The notes: generated by a model from the letters alone, not told the origin. Positions 36,407 to 47,487 are shown, counted from the stretch's first letter. The stretch: 64,000 nt of DNA from Siderastrea siderea (GCA_964030785.1 OZ034972.1:15753131-15817130); one strand, 5' to 3'. Made by a program: numbers and translations.

Positions 36407-36656
36407 TAGACTACGAGCAGTCTCTCTCTCCGCTCAGGGATAGTCTAGGAAAACGAGCAAGCGAGCGACCGCGAATCACCTGCCGCGTTGAAACGTGACA
36501 CGCGTGTGGAACCGCTAGTGTAGTGAGCCGACTCACTACACTATAGCGCCTCGACACGCGCGTCACGTTTCAGCGACGGGGACAATTTTTGCGCCCGCTC
36601 GCTTGTTCGTTTCCCTCGACTATCCCTGAGCGGAAGGAGAGACTGCTTGTAGTCTA
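36407..36656. mobile_element. Foldback MITE (TAGACTACGAGCAGTCT family), copy 1
   Basis: A 250-bp near-palindrome starting TAGACTACGAGCAGTCTC and ending with its inverse. Flanked by a perfect 9-bp duplication, GATGCTCCT, at 36398-36406 and 36657-36665. A 9-bp duplication and long palindromic arms suggest a Mutator-like non-autonomous element. The loop contains CTAGTGTAGTGAG and its inverse. Confidence 0.9.
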
Positions 36657-36785
36657 GATGCTCCTGTGATGCTATAGTTTCGTCCTTTTTAGCCCCTCTT
36701 CTTTTTTAACCTTTCACAAAGAAAACACGAAACATTACGTAAGAGTTAAAAATGTGCCTGATCGCAAGTTAGGCGGATGGCGTAC

Positions 36786-36962
36786 GCAGGAGCCTCTCTC
36801 CTCCGCAGAGGCTCCTGTTAGTAAACACCAGTGAAAGAAATGGGAGCGGGAGTTCCCCGCGCGCTTTAATTTTTCCTCTTCCCAGCCTCCGCGCGCCGCA
36901 GTTATATTTTTCCCAAGGCGCGACTGTAGGAGGCCTCTGCGGAGGAGAGAGCGCAGGAGCCA
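36786..36962. repeat. Inverted repeat GCAGGAGCCTCTCTCCTCCG
   Basis: The left arm, 36786-36818, carries GGAGCCTCTCTCCTCCGCAG; the right arm, 36929-36962, is the inverse (CTGCGGAGGAGAGAG, CAGGAGCC). The spacer is about 110 bp and non-coding. Ends and target duplication unclear. Confidence 0.6.
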
Positions 36963-36992
36963 ATACCGGAGCGCGTAACTGCTCAATATTCG

Positions 36993-37083
36993 TGTAACGG
37001 CGTTTTTACAGACCAGTTTATTTTTAGACCGGAAATAGTAATTGTAAACCTGTCAAAAAATAACCTGGTCTGTAAAAACACGT
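36993..37083. repeat. Short foldback repeat (GTTTTTACAGACCAG)
   Basis: CGTTTTTACAGACCAGTTTAT at the left is mirrored by AACCTGGTCTGTAAAAACACG at the right; the loop is about 40 bp. Confidence 0.7.
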
Positions 37084-37440
37084 CTCAGGGTACCAGGGTG
37101 TCTCAGCGAGTGCGGATGGAAAATGCATACATATATATATTCGGGGGTGAAAACAAAAATGAAAAAACGATATTATTTTTGCTCAACTATCTGCTCTGAG
37201 TAGCGTGCCTTGGGCTCCCTAAACCTTCGCTCGCTCAGCTTTCGAACTATTATTCTACTGGCTTCCACTGAAGTTTGAGCAAAATCGCGCCAGGAGCCTG
37301 ATCGCGCCCTGATTGGTTCCCTGTTACTAGGCGATAATTTCATTTATTATAGACAAGAGTGTTTTAGTGGAAAATAGTCCACTCGTAAGGTTCATACGAA
37401 ACTACATCCGGAACTCGAGTGGCGTATTTTCCAATAGAGA

Positions 37441-37590
37441 TTACTCCATGGAAAATGCGCGCGTACGATTTTTATTCAGGAGTTGAGTAGTATCAGAAAA
37501 CGAACGAGTGAGCGCAGCGAACGAGTGAGTTTTCTGATACAACTCAAAGAGTGAATAAAAAATCGTACAAAGCATTTTCCATGGTGTAAT
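37441..37590. mobile_element. 150-bp palindromic MITE (TTACTCCATGGAAAATGC ends)
   Basis: The left arm contains CCATGGAAAATGC, ACGATTTTTATTCA and TATCAGAAAAC; the right arm is the inverse of each in order. The loop carries GAACGAGTGAGCGCAGCGAA. No coding frame. Confidence 0.8.
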
Positions 37591-37973
37591 TTGTTTATTT
37601 TATAGATACTGAGATTTTTGAAAAGCCAAATTTTGTCAATCTTACGCGCATGTTTAGGGAACCCATTCAACTGCAATGTATGCGTGTAAAACTAGAATAA
37701 CTAAAACATCAGTTTCTCTTTCAAAATCAAATATTTAATGAAGTAACACAAGAAATAAAACGTCAGTTTATACCTTCATAACTTTTATAAACATTTTCCA
37801 GTTGAAAAAAAAAACCTGACTGAGGCTTATAAGTTCAAATTTAATGTTTGTAAATCAGATATTATAAAACAGCGGTATACGCTGAATAACACAACGACAA
37901 CGCAAGCGAACTATTACCAAATCAGTATAATACAACAAAGTCAAGAAAACTGTATGCAAAAGCCTACAGTGTC

Positions 37974-38521
37974 TTAGTCATCATCTGAATCGCTAGAGAC
38001 TCTGATTCTTTTCCATTGTCGCTTTTCCGAGGGAGGAGGAAGCGGTGGCGATTGATTCACAGTGTTGATGGTCACAGAAAACTGTCCTCCATGAATGACT
38101 GCACCCGAGAATAAAGCCATAGACTGTTGGTCAGGGTTACTGAAGCGACAGGCTCCTTCTGGTCGAAATACAGCTGAAGTTGACGGAGTTACAGTCGGAG
38201 TGAATGGAGTGATGCTTGAACACTCACTAGAAATGTTTGCCAGTACATTTGACATATGCATATGCATCGGAGCGAAGACGGCTCGTATTCTTGCCCTTCC
38301 TTTGTGCGGACGCTTAATATGAATTCGCTGAGAAGTTCATTCAACTCAACAGGAGGAATTTCTGCTATCTCGCGTGTTTCTCCTTTTGTTTGAAGGAACA
38401 CTGTCAACAAAGCAACGTCTCGTTTTGTTTTTTTCACCGTGTTGGGGTTTTCATGCTCTTCAATAAACGACTCAATTGTGTCGTCTAAAGACACAAACCT
38501 TGAAGCAGTTGCCTCCGCCAT
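37974..38521 (-). pseudogene. Crypton-like tyrosine-recombinase gene with internal deletion
   Basis: ATG at 38521 (MAEATASRFVSLDD) begins about 85 codons matching the N-terminal core-binding region of Crypton-derived proteins (KIAA1958/ZMYM-type): EEHENPNTVKKTKRDVALL, then IPPVELNELLSEFILSVR and GQEYEPSSLR. At 38267 the sense jumps frame directly into a C-terminal segment, 37974-38240, with PDQQSMALFSGAVIHGGQF and an acidic end. The catalytic recombinase domain that should lie between is missing, including the R...HxxR...Y residues. ATGCATATGCAT sits at the junction. Family by recognition, not by search. Not functional as a recombinase. Confidence 0.6.
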
Positions 38522-38579
38522 GTCGCCGAGACGAAAATGGACGACAATCGAAATCGCGATGCGATGTTGTTCACTAGTG

Positions 38580-38660
38580 AGTTTTCGTCGTTTGCGTTTG
38601 TGATTGGACGAACGACGTTTTTTCACTAGTGAGTTTTCATCGTTCGCGTTTCCTATTGGC
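38580..38660. repeat. Direct repeat upstream of the Crypton-like relic
   Basis: TTCACTAGTGAGTTTTCGTCG and TTCACTAGTGAGTTTTCATCG occur 57 bp apart, each followed by TT(T)GCGTTT or TTCGCGTTT. They lie just upstream of the relic's start and may be promoter repeats of the parent element. Confidence 0.55.
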
Positions 38661-39439
38661 TAACGCATTTTACGTATCATTTTTACGTAATCTTTTTTAC
38701 GTGAGGAAATCTCAGTACCTATGATATAAAAAGCGTTAACTGTAAGGGGCCGACCATTTAACTTTTGAGGGGGAGGGTGGATGATTTCTGGTCAGCAAGC
38801 TTTTTTTTTTTCTAGCAACCTGGTGGGCAGGATATTTTTTTTCCTTCTAAATGCTCTGCAGGATATTTTTTTTCCTCTTCATTTCTCTGCAGGATTTTTT
38901 TTCCTCAAAAAAAAAAAAAGAGTTCTTACATTAGTTTTCAATTCCAGCTGGAGCTTTGTTCACAGACAAGACAACAAATAGATAAATCATAAGTGAAATG
39001 CATGGGCTTGAGTTTGTTTCATGGGATTATGAAAATCACTTACACTATTTTTTTTGTCTGAGCTTACTAATTAGGGTTTGACATATTATGCCGGCATAAT
39101 TTCGAGCATAATACTATAGGTGAGCATCGAGCATAATGCCGGCATAATAGTGCTATTTGCCAGCATAATAGTGCCATTTTGTGACATAACAGTTATTTAT
39201 TTTTTTAGAGCTACAACTGTCCATTTATTAAGTTAAAACTACAAACTTTCAAGCTATTTTAATGTTCTTCGTGGTTCCCATTACTACCGAGCACTGTAGG
39301 CTTGTTCCCAGTGTATCCTCAAGTGGGTTGGATCTTTAGGCCTGGTTACTCTCATTATGCCAGACTTCTATAAAGGCCTTCCTGGTTTTTATTTTCGCAC
39401 TTCAGGGGGGTCCAGGAAAAATTTTTTATGGCATAATTA

Positions 39440-39773
39440 TATATCTCATTTTAAAATATAAAAACATTGAAAATATAGATACATGTTACTGTTTACTTAT
39501 TTATTTATTTATAGTTGACAACAAGAAAGGTTTGGATCTGTTTCTTTTTATACTGAATATATATTATAATAAAGATATATCTTATTTAAAAATATAAAAA
39601 CATAGAAAAATATAGATACATGTTACTGTTATTTATTTACGGTTGACAACAAGAAAGGTTTGGATCTGTTTCTTTTTATACTGAATATGTTATAATAGAG
39701 ATATATCTTATTTACAAATATTTAAACATAGAAAAATATAAATACATGTTATAATTACGGTTGACAACAAGAA
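39440..39773. repeat. Three tandem copies of a ~130-bp unit
   Basis: ATAGATACATGTTACTGTT, GGTTGACAACAAGAAAGG and GGATCTGTTTCTTTTTATAC recur in order in the first two units and partly in the third. Inside the 38746-40741 element. Confidence 0.85.
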
Positions 39774-40127
39774 TCATAGAATAGTTTCATAACAAGAATT
39801 AAGGATTTAACCAAGGTTTGAAATGGCAGAGGGTGGGGAATTTAAAAATTTTAGTGACCCAAAATATTTGAAAATGTCAATCATTATAGCCCTTGGGTAT
39901 GCCAGCACTCCCCCATTGGGGCTAGACATTGATAGGTGCATTACTAAAACATCGCAAAAATCAAAAATGGCAAAAATGTTATATGTTATAAATGTTATGT
40001 TACATGAAAATGCTTCAGTTAAAAAGATTAAAAATTTTTCTTTGTCTAATAAAACTTGATTCTTTAAATAGAAAAATTTACCTCCATTACTGCTTGTGAT
40101 ATTATAAAGCTAACGAGTTTGGATACA

Positions 40128-40450
40128 GTACGAGCCAGCGAGCCAGAAATCCCTAATCCCAATAAAAAGGCTAACCGCAAGCTACCTATAAAGGAACTGT
40201 AGGCTAACTGCAGTGCTAACTAGGTTAGCCAATGTGTAATTTAGGCTAACCATAATGGCTTGCATGACTCCTATGACTCGCAAGCCTTGTGAACCGTGCA
40301 AGCCAGAAATTCCTTTATATCCCATTATATAGGGCTAACCGCAAGCTACCTATTAAAGCTAATAACTGTAGGCTAACCGGAATGTTGTTTTGGCTAAACC
40401 AGAGTGTGATTTAGGCTAACTGGAGTGGCTCGCTGGCTCACAGATTGTCG
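40128..40450. repeat. Direct duplication with TAGGCTAACCG phrases
   Basis: GGCTAACCGCAAGCTACCTA occurs at about 40168 and 40333, each followed by variants of TGTAGGCTAAC and ATTTAGGCTAAC. GCCAGCGAGCC at the left mirrors GGCTCGCTGGC at the right, so the block is bounded by short inverted ends. Confidence 0.75.
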
Positions 40451-40744
40451 GACCCTATAAGGCTAAGAATGCATTGCACATTCTGAAGCATAACCAACTC
40501 CACCGTTAAAGGGAGCAACGGAAGAATGGTTGCAGTTTTGCTGGGATTTTGTAAAGCCCCCCTGGAATGATGAAATAGCTTTGCAACATTTTTTTTTCTT
40601 GCTTTCAGCAGTGCAAGAATTTTTTTTCTATTTCATTTGTGCTGCATGCAATTTTTTTCTTCCGACAAGGGCTTGCAGGAAATTTTTTTTCGAAATCATC
40701 CACCCCCCCCACCCCCCCTCAAGAGTTAAATGGTCGGCCCCTGA

Positions 40745-41814
40745 GTATCGTTTCACGCAGAGCTTTTTTCGGCTTTTCTTAGGAAAGTGTGAAAATCTGT
40801 TTAACTGTTGGAAATCAAGCTATCATCGCTTCTAATGAAGCCACGGGGAATATTGTAAAATGACACTATGCTCTGCATGAAAGACATAAAGTTCTGGTTT
40901 TCGTCGAAACGTGATTCCCTGAAATAAATAAAAGACTGAATTTTGTGACATTCCGCCACGCGTAAGTTGTACACAGTCTTTCACCCGTTCGTTAGCCGAT
41001 GAAATTGTTTTCTAAGGCAAAGCTGTGTTCGATTTCGAATTTATCCTCGTTATTTATCCTCCGACTATTCTTGGAGGCTAACAAAGCGTAAATCAAGGCG
41101 TATCAGAGGAGGTGATCTAGTGTCTCTCAATAATTCGCGCGGATTTCCGTCCATCCTGTTAGTAAACTTTTCGATTTTGCAGACAGAGGGTAAAACTAAG
41201 CTCTCGAAGAATGGAAAGAAAAACATGAGGTTCTTTGTTATCCTGTCGCGATCAACAAAAAACAAGGAGCAGTGTCTCTGGCTTTTCTACACAGGTTATT
41301 CGAGTAAAAATATATGTGTGCGAGTGTGCGAGCGATTGAGGCTATAATAAAGTTATTTGATTTTGATTTGTAAAAACCGCCTGCCGCGAGAAAACGTGCC
41401 TCGCTTTTGCATTGAGCCGAGCACAACGAGTGTGTAACTGTGCGCCCCAAAATGTATCATTGTACAATCTCTACAGGAATGATGATCACAAGCTGTGTTT
41501 ATTCCCTTCCAACCGATATAATTTTCTCACTATTTCGAAAAGTTCAGTTTTCAGTATCTTATTTTATTTATTTAATTTGCAATGTCTGCTATTTCTAGTT
41601 TCTCCGAAAGTTCTAAATACGTACAGAAACCCATCAACTGGTATGGGCAAAACTCGATTTGTGCTTGCTCAGCGTATGTCTGTATAAATATTCTCGCGTG
41701 AGTTTTAAAAGACTCAGTCAATGCGTCTGTGATTCTTGTCACCTTCTTCAGTTGCAAATTTGAGCCGCATTCTTAGATTTTATGAAAAATGTTTCGCTTC
41801 CACAAATCATTTTA
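40745..41814. other. Intergenic stretch, no gene seen
   Basis: No exons, TIRs or tandem arrays found. Open frames here are short and not protein-like. Confidence 0.4.
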
Positions 41815-41823
41815 AAACTGAAT

Positions 41824-41995
41824 TAGACTACGGGAAGTCTCTCTTTCCGCTCTGACAGGGACAGTCGAGGAAAACGAGCAAGCGAGCGAGCGAGCGACCG
41901 CGAAATCGCCTGCGGGGTTGAAACGTGACGCGCGTGTCGAGCCGCTAGTGTAGTGAGACTATCCCTGAGCGGAAAGAGAGACTGCTCGTAGTCTA
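41824..41995. mobile_element. Foldback MITE (TAGACTACGAGCAGTCT family), copy 2, deleted
   Basis: The ends TAGACTACGGGAAGTCTCTC and GAGAGACTGCTCGTAGTCTA match copy 1 at 36407. So does the left arm through GCTAGTGTAGTGAG, then the sequence jumps to ACTATCCCTGAGCGG, so most of the right arm is lost (172 against 250 bp). The 9-bp flanks, AAACTGAAT and TAACTGAAT, differ at one base. Confidence 0.85.
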
Positions 41996-42596
41996 TAACT
42001 GAATTTCAACATATACTGCAAGTGATGAACCCTCTTTGATGCATGTACATTCGTAACATAAGCCTTCAAATGTAGTTCTGTCCGATCCTGATATTGAGCA
42101 AGCGGGAAACATCTCCAAGACTCAGCGAACTCTTATCACTGCTGTACTGACAAACGAAAAGAGCACGATGAAGACGAGCAGCCGTGAGGAAAAACCTCCC
42201 CCCCCCCCCCCCCTGTCGGTTTTTGGCAAGTTGCAAACCAAATATTTCTTGGCTTTTATACAAACATTTTCTCGAAACTTGCTGGGCGGATTAGGGTCGT
42301 TGAACACACCATATTGGGTGGGTTCCCAAGTGAACCCACCGGGTTTCAACTTCTTTTATTTACTTTGACACAGTTTTTCACTAGCTAGCTCTGGCATGGC
42401 GTTAAGGCAGGACAAATTTCAAAACAATCAGGTATCATATACTAAAACCAAACCAATTACAAGATGCAGACAATCAAATGAGCCAATGAGAACTCGTAGC
42501 AAATATATGTGACCAGTACCAAGCGTGGAGAAAACAACGTTCAAGGGCGAAACAAAATTTGGCTGTCATTGCAGTATACGTTCCTAAGTAAAGTCT

Positions 42597-43001
42597 ACTT
42601 AACTGTCTTAGTAGGCTGCCAAATTGTTTGAAGACAGTTTCCTAATACATAGGGTTTTCAGCCATAGCCTTCTCGCTCTCTTCTCGGCCGGGTCATAGTT
42701 GTTGTTGTTCTGTTTTCCTTGTGTGTGTGTTTTTTGTTTTGTTTTTACCAACTGCTCTTGGTGTAGCGACATTTATTTCTCGTGACAGCAGCAAACAAAA
42801 ACTGGCAAAAGATGTCATCTTGGCAGCCCCGCTAATAACAGATGTGTCATCTTAAAATCAGGAATGTTTGCCACCGTCACAAAGAAACAAACAGTCTTCC
42901 GCTGATTGAGTTTCAACCAGGGTTTCAACTCTTCCCTTTTTTGTTTTTGTTTTTGTTTTGTTTTTTTCTCAAACTTCATTGCTATGAGAAGTGAGAAGAC
43001 C
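42597..43001. repeat. Local duplication, copy 1 (holds empty MITE site)
   Basis: This segment shares ordered phrases with 43138-43743: AGTAGGCTG, CAAATTGTTT, TTTTTACCAACTGCT, ACTGGCAAAAGATGTCA, ATCTTGGCAGCCC, GTGTCATCTTAA/GAGTCATCTTAA, CTACCGTCACAAA-like and GAGTTTCAAC. At 42830-42838 it reads CGCTAATAA where copy 2 carries a MITE insertion. Non-coding. Confidence 0.8.
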
Positions 43002-43137
43002 ATTTATGGCTCAGGTTGATCACGTATTTCGCTAAAAGCTGCTTTCCGACTGAAGGTCGCTGCTTTGAACTTTTTAAATATTTCTATGTTCATTTTGCCA
43101 GTTCGAGACTTAGTTATGCAGGCCGCTCTCGTCCTTA

Positions 43138-43743
43138 ACTCTATTTACTGTGGCCGAGTAGGCTGACAAATTGTTTCAAGAAATTATCTGAGCACAAAGG
43201 CTTTGTAACCATAGCTTTCGTTTCTTATTCACAGACGGGTCATTATTATCATATGTTTGTTTGTTTGTTTGTCGTCGTTGTTGCCTTTTTTTGCTTTTTA
43301 CCAACTGCTACATATTTCTTGTGACAACAGCAAGCACAAACTGGCAAAAGATGTCACATCTTGGCAGCCCTGCTAGTGATAGACTGCGAGTAGTCTAATT
43401 TTGGCGATGACGATTGTGGGGTGGGCGAAATACACACACGCGCGCGCGCGAAATTTCGAGGCGACGTGACGCGAAGGGAGCGCTGAAAATGAGATCTAAT
43501 TTTCGGCGCTCCCTTCGCGTCGCGTCGCCTCGAAATTTCGCGCGCGAGCGCGTGTGTGTATTTCGCCCGTCCCACAATCGCCATCGCCAAAATTAGAGAC
43601 TACTGGCAGTCTATGCTAGCGAAAGATGAGTCATCTTAAGAGCAGGGATGGTTGCTACCGTCACAAAAAAACATTCTTCAACTGAGTTTCAACTCTTCCA
43701 TATTGTTGCTTAAACGTTACTCCTGTGAGAGCTGAGAAGACTC
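43138..43743. repeat. Local duplication, copy 2 (interrupted by MITE 43380-43613)
   Basis: Diverged partner of 42597-43001. Removing 43380-43613 and one flanking 9-mer restores alignment across ATCTTGGCAGCCCTGCTAG ... AAAGATGAGTCATCTTAA. Confidence 0.8.
43380..43613. mobile_element. Foldback MITE (TAGACTGCGAGTAGTCT family), copy 3
   Basis: A 234-bp palindrome. Its arms include TTTTGGCGATGACGATTGTG, GGGCGAAATACACACACGCG and GAAATTTCGAGGCGACGTGA. Flanked by TGCTAGTGA (43371-43379) and TGCTAGCGA (43614-43622), a 9-bp duplication with one mismatch. The termini match the other two family members; the arms are unrelated in sequence. Confidence 0.9.
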
Positions 43744-45013
43744 GTAATGTTACTCAGAGGGATTAGCCTGTATTAACTAAATTATGGACTGGCAAAATGG
43801 ACATCGCAATAACTGAAATTTCAAATATCTTTCTATAAATCAGAGTTAGTAAGTGGCAAAAATACTGTCAACTTAGTGGACAGTCCTTCTAACAGAAGAG
43901 GTGCCTCTTCCATCGTCTGACTTGTTTAATAGACCGAAAAAGCAAAGCCGATTTCAAACACAACTGATTTCTTCTGATTCTTTCCTTAACATCTTACTGC
44001 AACCAGACCTTGTAAACAAATTAATGTGGATTAGCTAAAATTAATTTTAATAAATAAATTTGGTATCCAACTTGTCATATAATGCTGTTTTGCGTTTGTT
44101 CGGTCCACACAAATTCCCGCCGAAATTATAGACATTATAGTGCTTTTATTGAGCACTGATCACTGATCGGGGGGCGTTCCTGCCTCTACGTGAAATACGC
44201 AAATGCGTACCAGAATTTCTCGCCTTAAATATGATATTTTTCTATTTGACGGCTTATAATATAGAAGAGGAAATTAGAACTCAAGTATAAGTAGATAAGG
44301 TAATGTGCAATTTCAATATTGGCATTTTCTTCAACACAATTCATAGTACGGAGGAGTGCGCTCGGACGTATTATATTCTCTCTTCGTCTTGTACTTTCAA
44401 GTAAAACTGATATAAGTGCGTGCAATTGTATAACAGGAGATACAAACACTGCTGGAAAACGAAATTAGCTGTAGCCTATGTTATTATGCGAGAACGACAA
44501 CACGATTGAAATAATAAATGTTTTTTTCTGACTGTAATCATAATCTGTAACTATGTTTGTCTCCCTTCGGCTACGGGAAGGACCATTAGAAAAGTTATGG
44601 GGGTGAGGAGGGGTGGGGGGGGGGGGGGTGAGCAAAGTACAAAAAAATTCATGCAATCTAATCACATCGCTTTTAGGCTTCGGAAACGAGTGCACTGACG
44701 GTATTGGAAGGAAAATAACCACTGAAATCAGCGTTTAACAACCATTTGTGACATCGCATCGTTTCTCAGGAAAATGAAACCAGAAACTGCAAGAAAACAC
44801 TTCATTGATCCTTTTCGTTACTGGCATCCGGTGACAAATAATAATGTACAAAAGTCAACAGTCAAATACTGGTCGCATCCAACGAACAGAACAAGCGTCA
44901 TTATTTTGCTTTTCGTCGCGTTTTTTAATTTCTATTTTTATTTTCCGATTGCTTACACCTTGAGCGGTCTCACCTTGCCGCAGATGAATTTTATAAATGA
45001 GTTTTTGGTTCGA
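43744..45013. other. Intergenic stretch, no gene seen
   Basis: A G-rich run lies at 44597-44630 (GGGGTGAGGAGGGGTGGGGG). An ORF at 44774-45151 has no protein-like pattern and runs into the microsatellite. Nothing else supported. Confidence 0.4.
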
Positions 45014-45116
45014 ATTTCCTATTTCCTATTTCCTATTTCCTATTTCCTGTTTCCTGTTTCCTATTTCCTATTTCCTATTTCCTGTTTCCTATTTCCTGTT
45101 GAAATTTCCTATTTCG
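45014..45116. repeat. TTTCCTATTTCCTG minisatellite between direct repeats
   Basis: A pure run of TTTCCTA and TTTCCTG 7-mers. It is flanked by a repeated GAGTTTTTGGTTCGAATTTC at 44999-45018 and 45116-45135. Confidence 0.9.
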
Positions 45117-45459
45117 AGTTTTTGGTTCGAATTTCCAAAATTGTCTGGTGATGACTTCTGAATGATGCGTAACACTCCTCTATGGGAAAATCAAGTCACG
45201 TTTTATTATGACTTGATGACATGTATAAGTCTGTCCTTACGTTTCCACGATTCTGGTTTACATTTGATGCAGTGACATTTCGATTGTGAAGCAGCAGATT
45301 ATGACGCCGTGCAGTAAGCTCATTAGATACGCTTGAAAAACCCCTCTCAAATTCTTAGAAAAGTTTTCTAAGAATTTTTATGGGAAAACAGGAGGTACTT
45401 ACAGTTCGCGCTTTCTCCGTCCTGTCATGTTCAGTTGCTCCGGCAAAGGGTGCAAGCTC

Positions 45460-45670
45460 TTATTCATTTCTGCCAAAATTTGGCACCCTTTAATATACTT
45501 CGCTTTAGTCACCATTTCTTCCACTTTACAGCCGATTTTGTGACCCTTTCGTATACTAAAATGGCAATTTTCCCTACCCTTTAGTATAATGCAAGCTTAA
45601 AAAAAGCACCCCTTTCGGGCGGAGCCTTCCCGTATAGCCCACTATAGGGAGCCCCCCCCCCCCCCGGAGT
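45460..45670. repeat. Poly-C-ended repeat fragment
   Basis: Phrases of the type CACCCTTTAATATACT, GACCCTTTCGTATACTAAAA and CCCTTTAGTATAAT recur about every 60 bp and lead to CACTATAGGGAGCCCCC with a long C run. Similar in design to the repeats ending at 13293 and 25820. Confidence 0.5.
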
Positions 45671-47487
45671 AGTACGGTGTATGTGCCTATTTTCGGACCC
45701 TTTTTGCAATTATCACGATAGCATACCTCGGAACAGAAGGAGCGAGCTGAGACTTTCCTAGTATCTAGTTTCTTCCGTATTTAAACACTTCCTAAAGAAT
45801 TGCTGATTGAACGGCTGAGGCTCAACGTAATTTTGAAAAATAGTTCTGAAATTGAGCGGCCTACTTTCGGACAACTCGTCCCCATTTTCGGACAATCGTT
45901 CGTAGATGATTTCTAGCTTTTTCTGGAAAAATTCCTTTTCATCATGTCAATATACGTATCGTTACAGAAAAGTGAAGTGATGCTGAAAGTAAATATTTCC
46001 TTTTAATTGTCAATTGACTTAGCCACGGCGTACTTTAGATTTTTAAGCCTGTGCATGAAAATATGTGAGGGTTTGAGCAGTCTTTTATGTGGTGCTATTT
46101 ATGACAATGTACAAGGGGATATAAACTTTTTAGCTGTGGATGAAACGTTATTCCGTCCTGTCCACTTACAGTCACATTAAATCTCAGAGCAGCAGGCCTA
46201 GGTCATTGTGGTTTTGTATCAGTGTTTCTTAGTTTTCCTAAACTGGAATTTTTAAAATTATCGCAATAGTAAGGCCTTGGTCAAACTGGTTCAACATCAT
46301 CCAACATTGTTGAATACAACCTTGTTGTACGAAAATTTTAATGGCAGTCAGCTGTGATCGATACCATTCGACATTACCCGAAGTAATTGAACGTCATTCA
46401 GCAGGGTGCAAATAAAATTTCCGAATTCAACCGAACAATGTAATTTCACTTATTCCTATCTGGCCAGTTTCACAAAGAGGTGTAGTGCAGATTAAAATGA
46501 TTCTTTGTCCAGTAACGGCCCACGTGAATCAGCGGGATATATTAGAAATAAGATCGAGAAGTTTCTAAAGGTAATAAGATCAATACATGCTCCACTGTTG
46601 TATTCAGAGCCGACCAACGGGGTAGTGATTTCAAAATATCCTTCACTGATGGCTCACCTTTTAGCTTGGGAGTCGCCCAGCATTTTCTTAGCTTTATACG
46701 TCTTTCACTGTAACAAATATTGACCTTTCAATGTAAAAATAAAAAGCCCTTAGATAAGTATTAACTTTCAGGCGTTAAAACACAGAGTATCAGGAACCTC
46801 TGTTAGGGGTCCGGACGAATCCATCGGTTTACAGGAAAAAACCCCGACACCATAAGTAAAGGGAAAAAAATCTCGGACAAGGCTCAGTAAAAGCAATAAA
46901 TAATTCCATATGACTATCTACCCCGAAATGTCTTCGTTTTAAATGCTGTATTTTTTTACAGTCTCCTCCGATCCACCGATGATGCAGAAGAGCAAAACAG
47001 CAGCTCAAGCAGCAGCCCATTTTAGTCCTTCTCCCATGTACCTCGGGTGACTGTGCTTTACAGAAGCTGGGATGTTGTGTTCTCCTCGACAATGTTCACA
47101 ACCTCAACCATTCAGGCCTCATCCCAAGTACAAACTGATTCAAAAAACGAAGTTGCCTTCAGGTCATTCTTCGACCTAGTTTCAAGCGACACCATCTAAA
47201 GTCCACAAAATTAAAAATAGGAACCTGTCTCGAGGAAACCGGTCTTCGACAATGACATCAATTCATATCAATATTCCAACGAAACAATTCTGGGGTGCCT
47301 TTTAAGAGCAACGACACCTTCACACCTTCAGTAAATTTTAAAATAAAAATAGAATGGAACCACGCCCACAGATCCAGATTCTGCAACCGAGACCCACCCT
47401 ACCAAATTTCTGACCAAGGATTGACTTTTCTTCGTAACATGCGAGCTTTTAAATAGACATAATTCTTCATAGTTTGTGAAATAAGAA
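45671..47487. other. Intergenic stretch, no gene confirmed
   Basis: A TTTTTTTACAG acceptor-like site at 46963 is followed by short open frames on the plus strand (SSDPPMMQKSKTAAQAAA in one), all stopping within 50 codons. Not enough to call an exon. Confidence 0.35.

Larger units (their letters stand above)
38746..40741. mobile_element. 2.0-kb TIR element, GGGGCCGACCATTTAAC ends
   Basis: The left end GGGGCCGACCATTTAACTTT is mirrored at the right (AAGAGTTAAATGGTCGGCCCC), both followed by G-rich DNA and GGATGATTTC. Flanks are TAA on the left and TGA on the right, so a 3-bp duplication with one mismatch is possible (Harbinger-like). Subterminal TGCAGGATTTTTTTTCC-type phrases recur on both sides. 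No transposase; the interior holds two sets of tandem repeats. Confidence 0.75.

Noticed and set aside
44774..45151. 125-codon ORF ending in repeated FLFPISYF
   Set aside because: Its second half is translation of the TTTCCTA microsatellite; the first half shows no family resemblance.
46963..47210. Acceptor-like site followed by short open frames (PPMMQKSKTAAQAAAHF)
   Set aside because: All frames stop within 50 codons and no upstream exon of compatible phase was found; a terminal exon is possible but unsupported.
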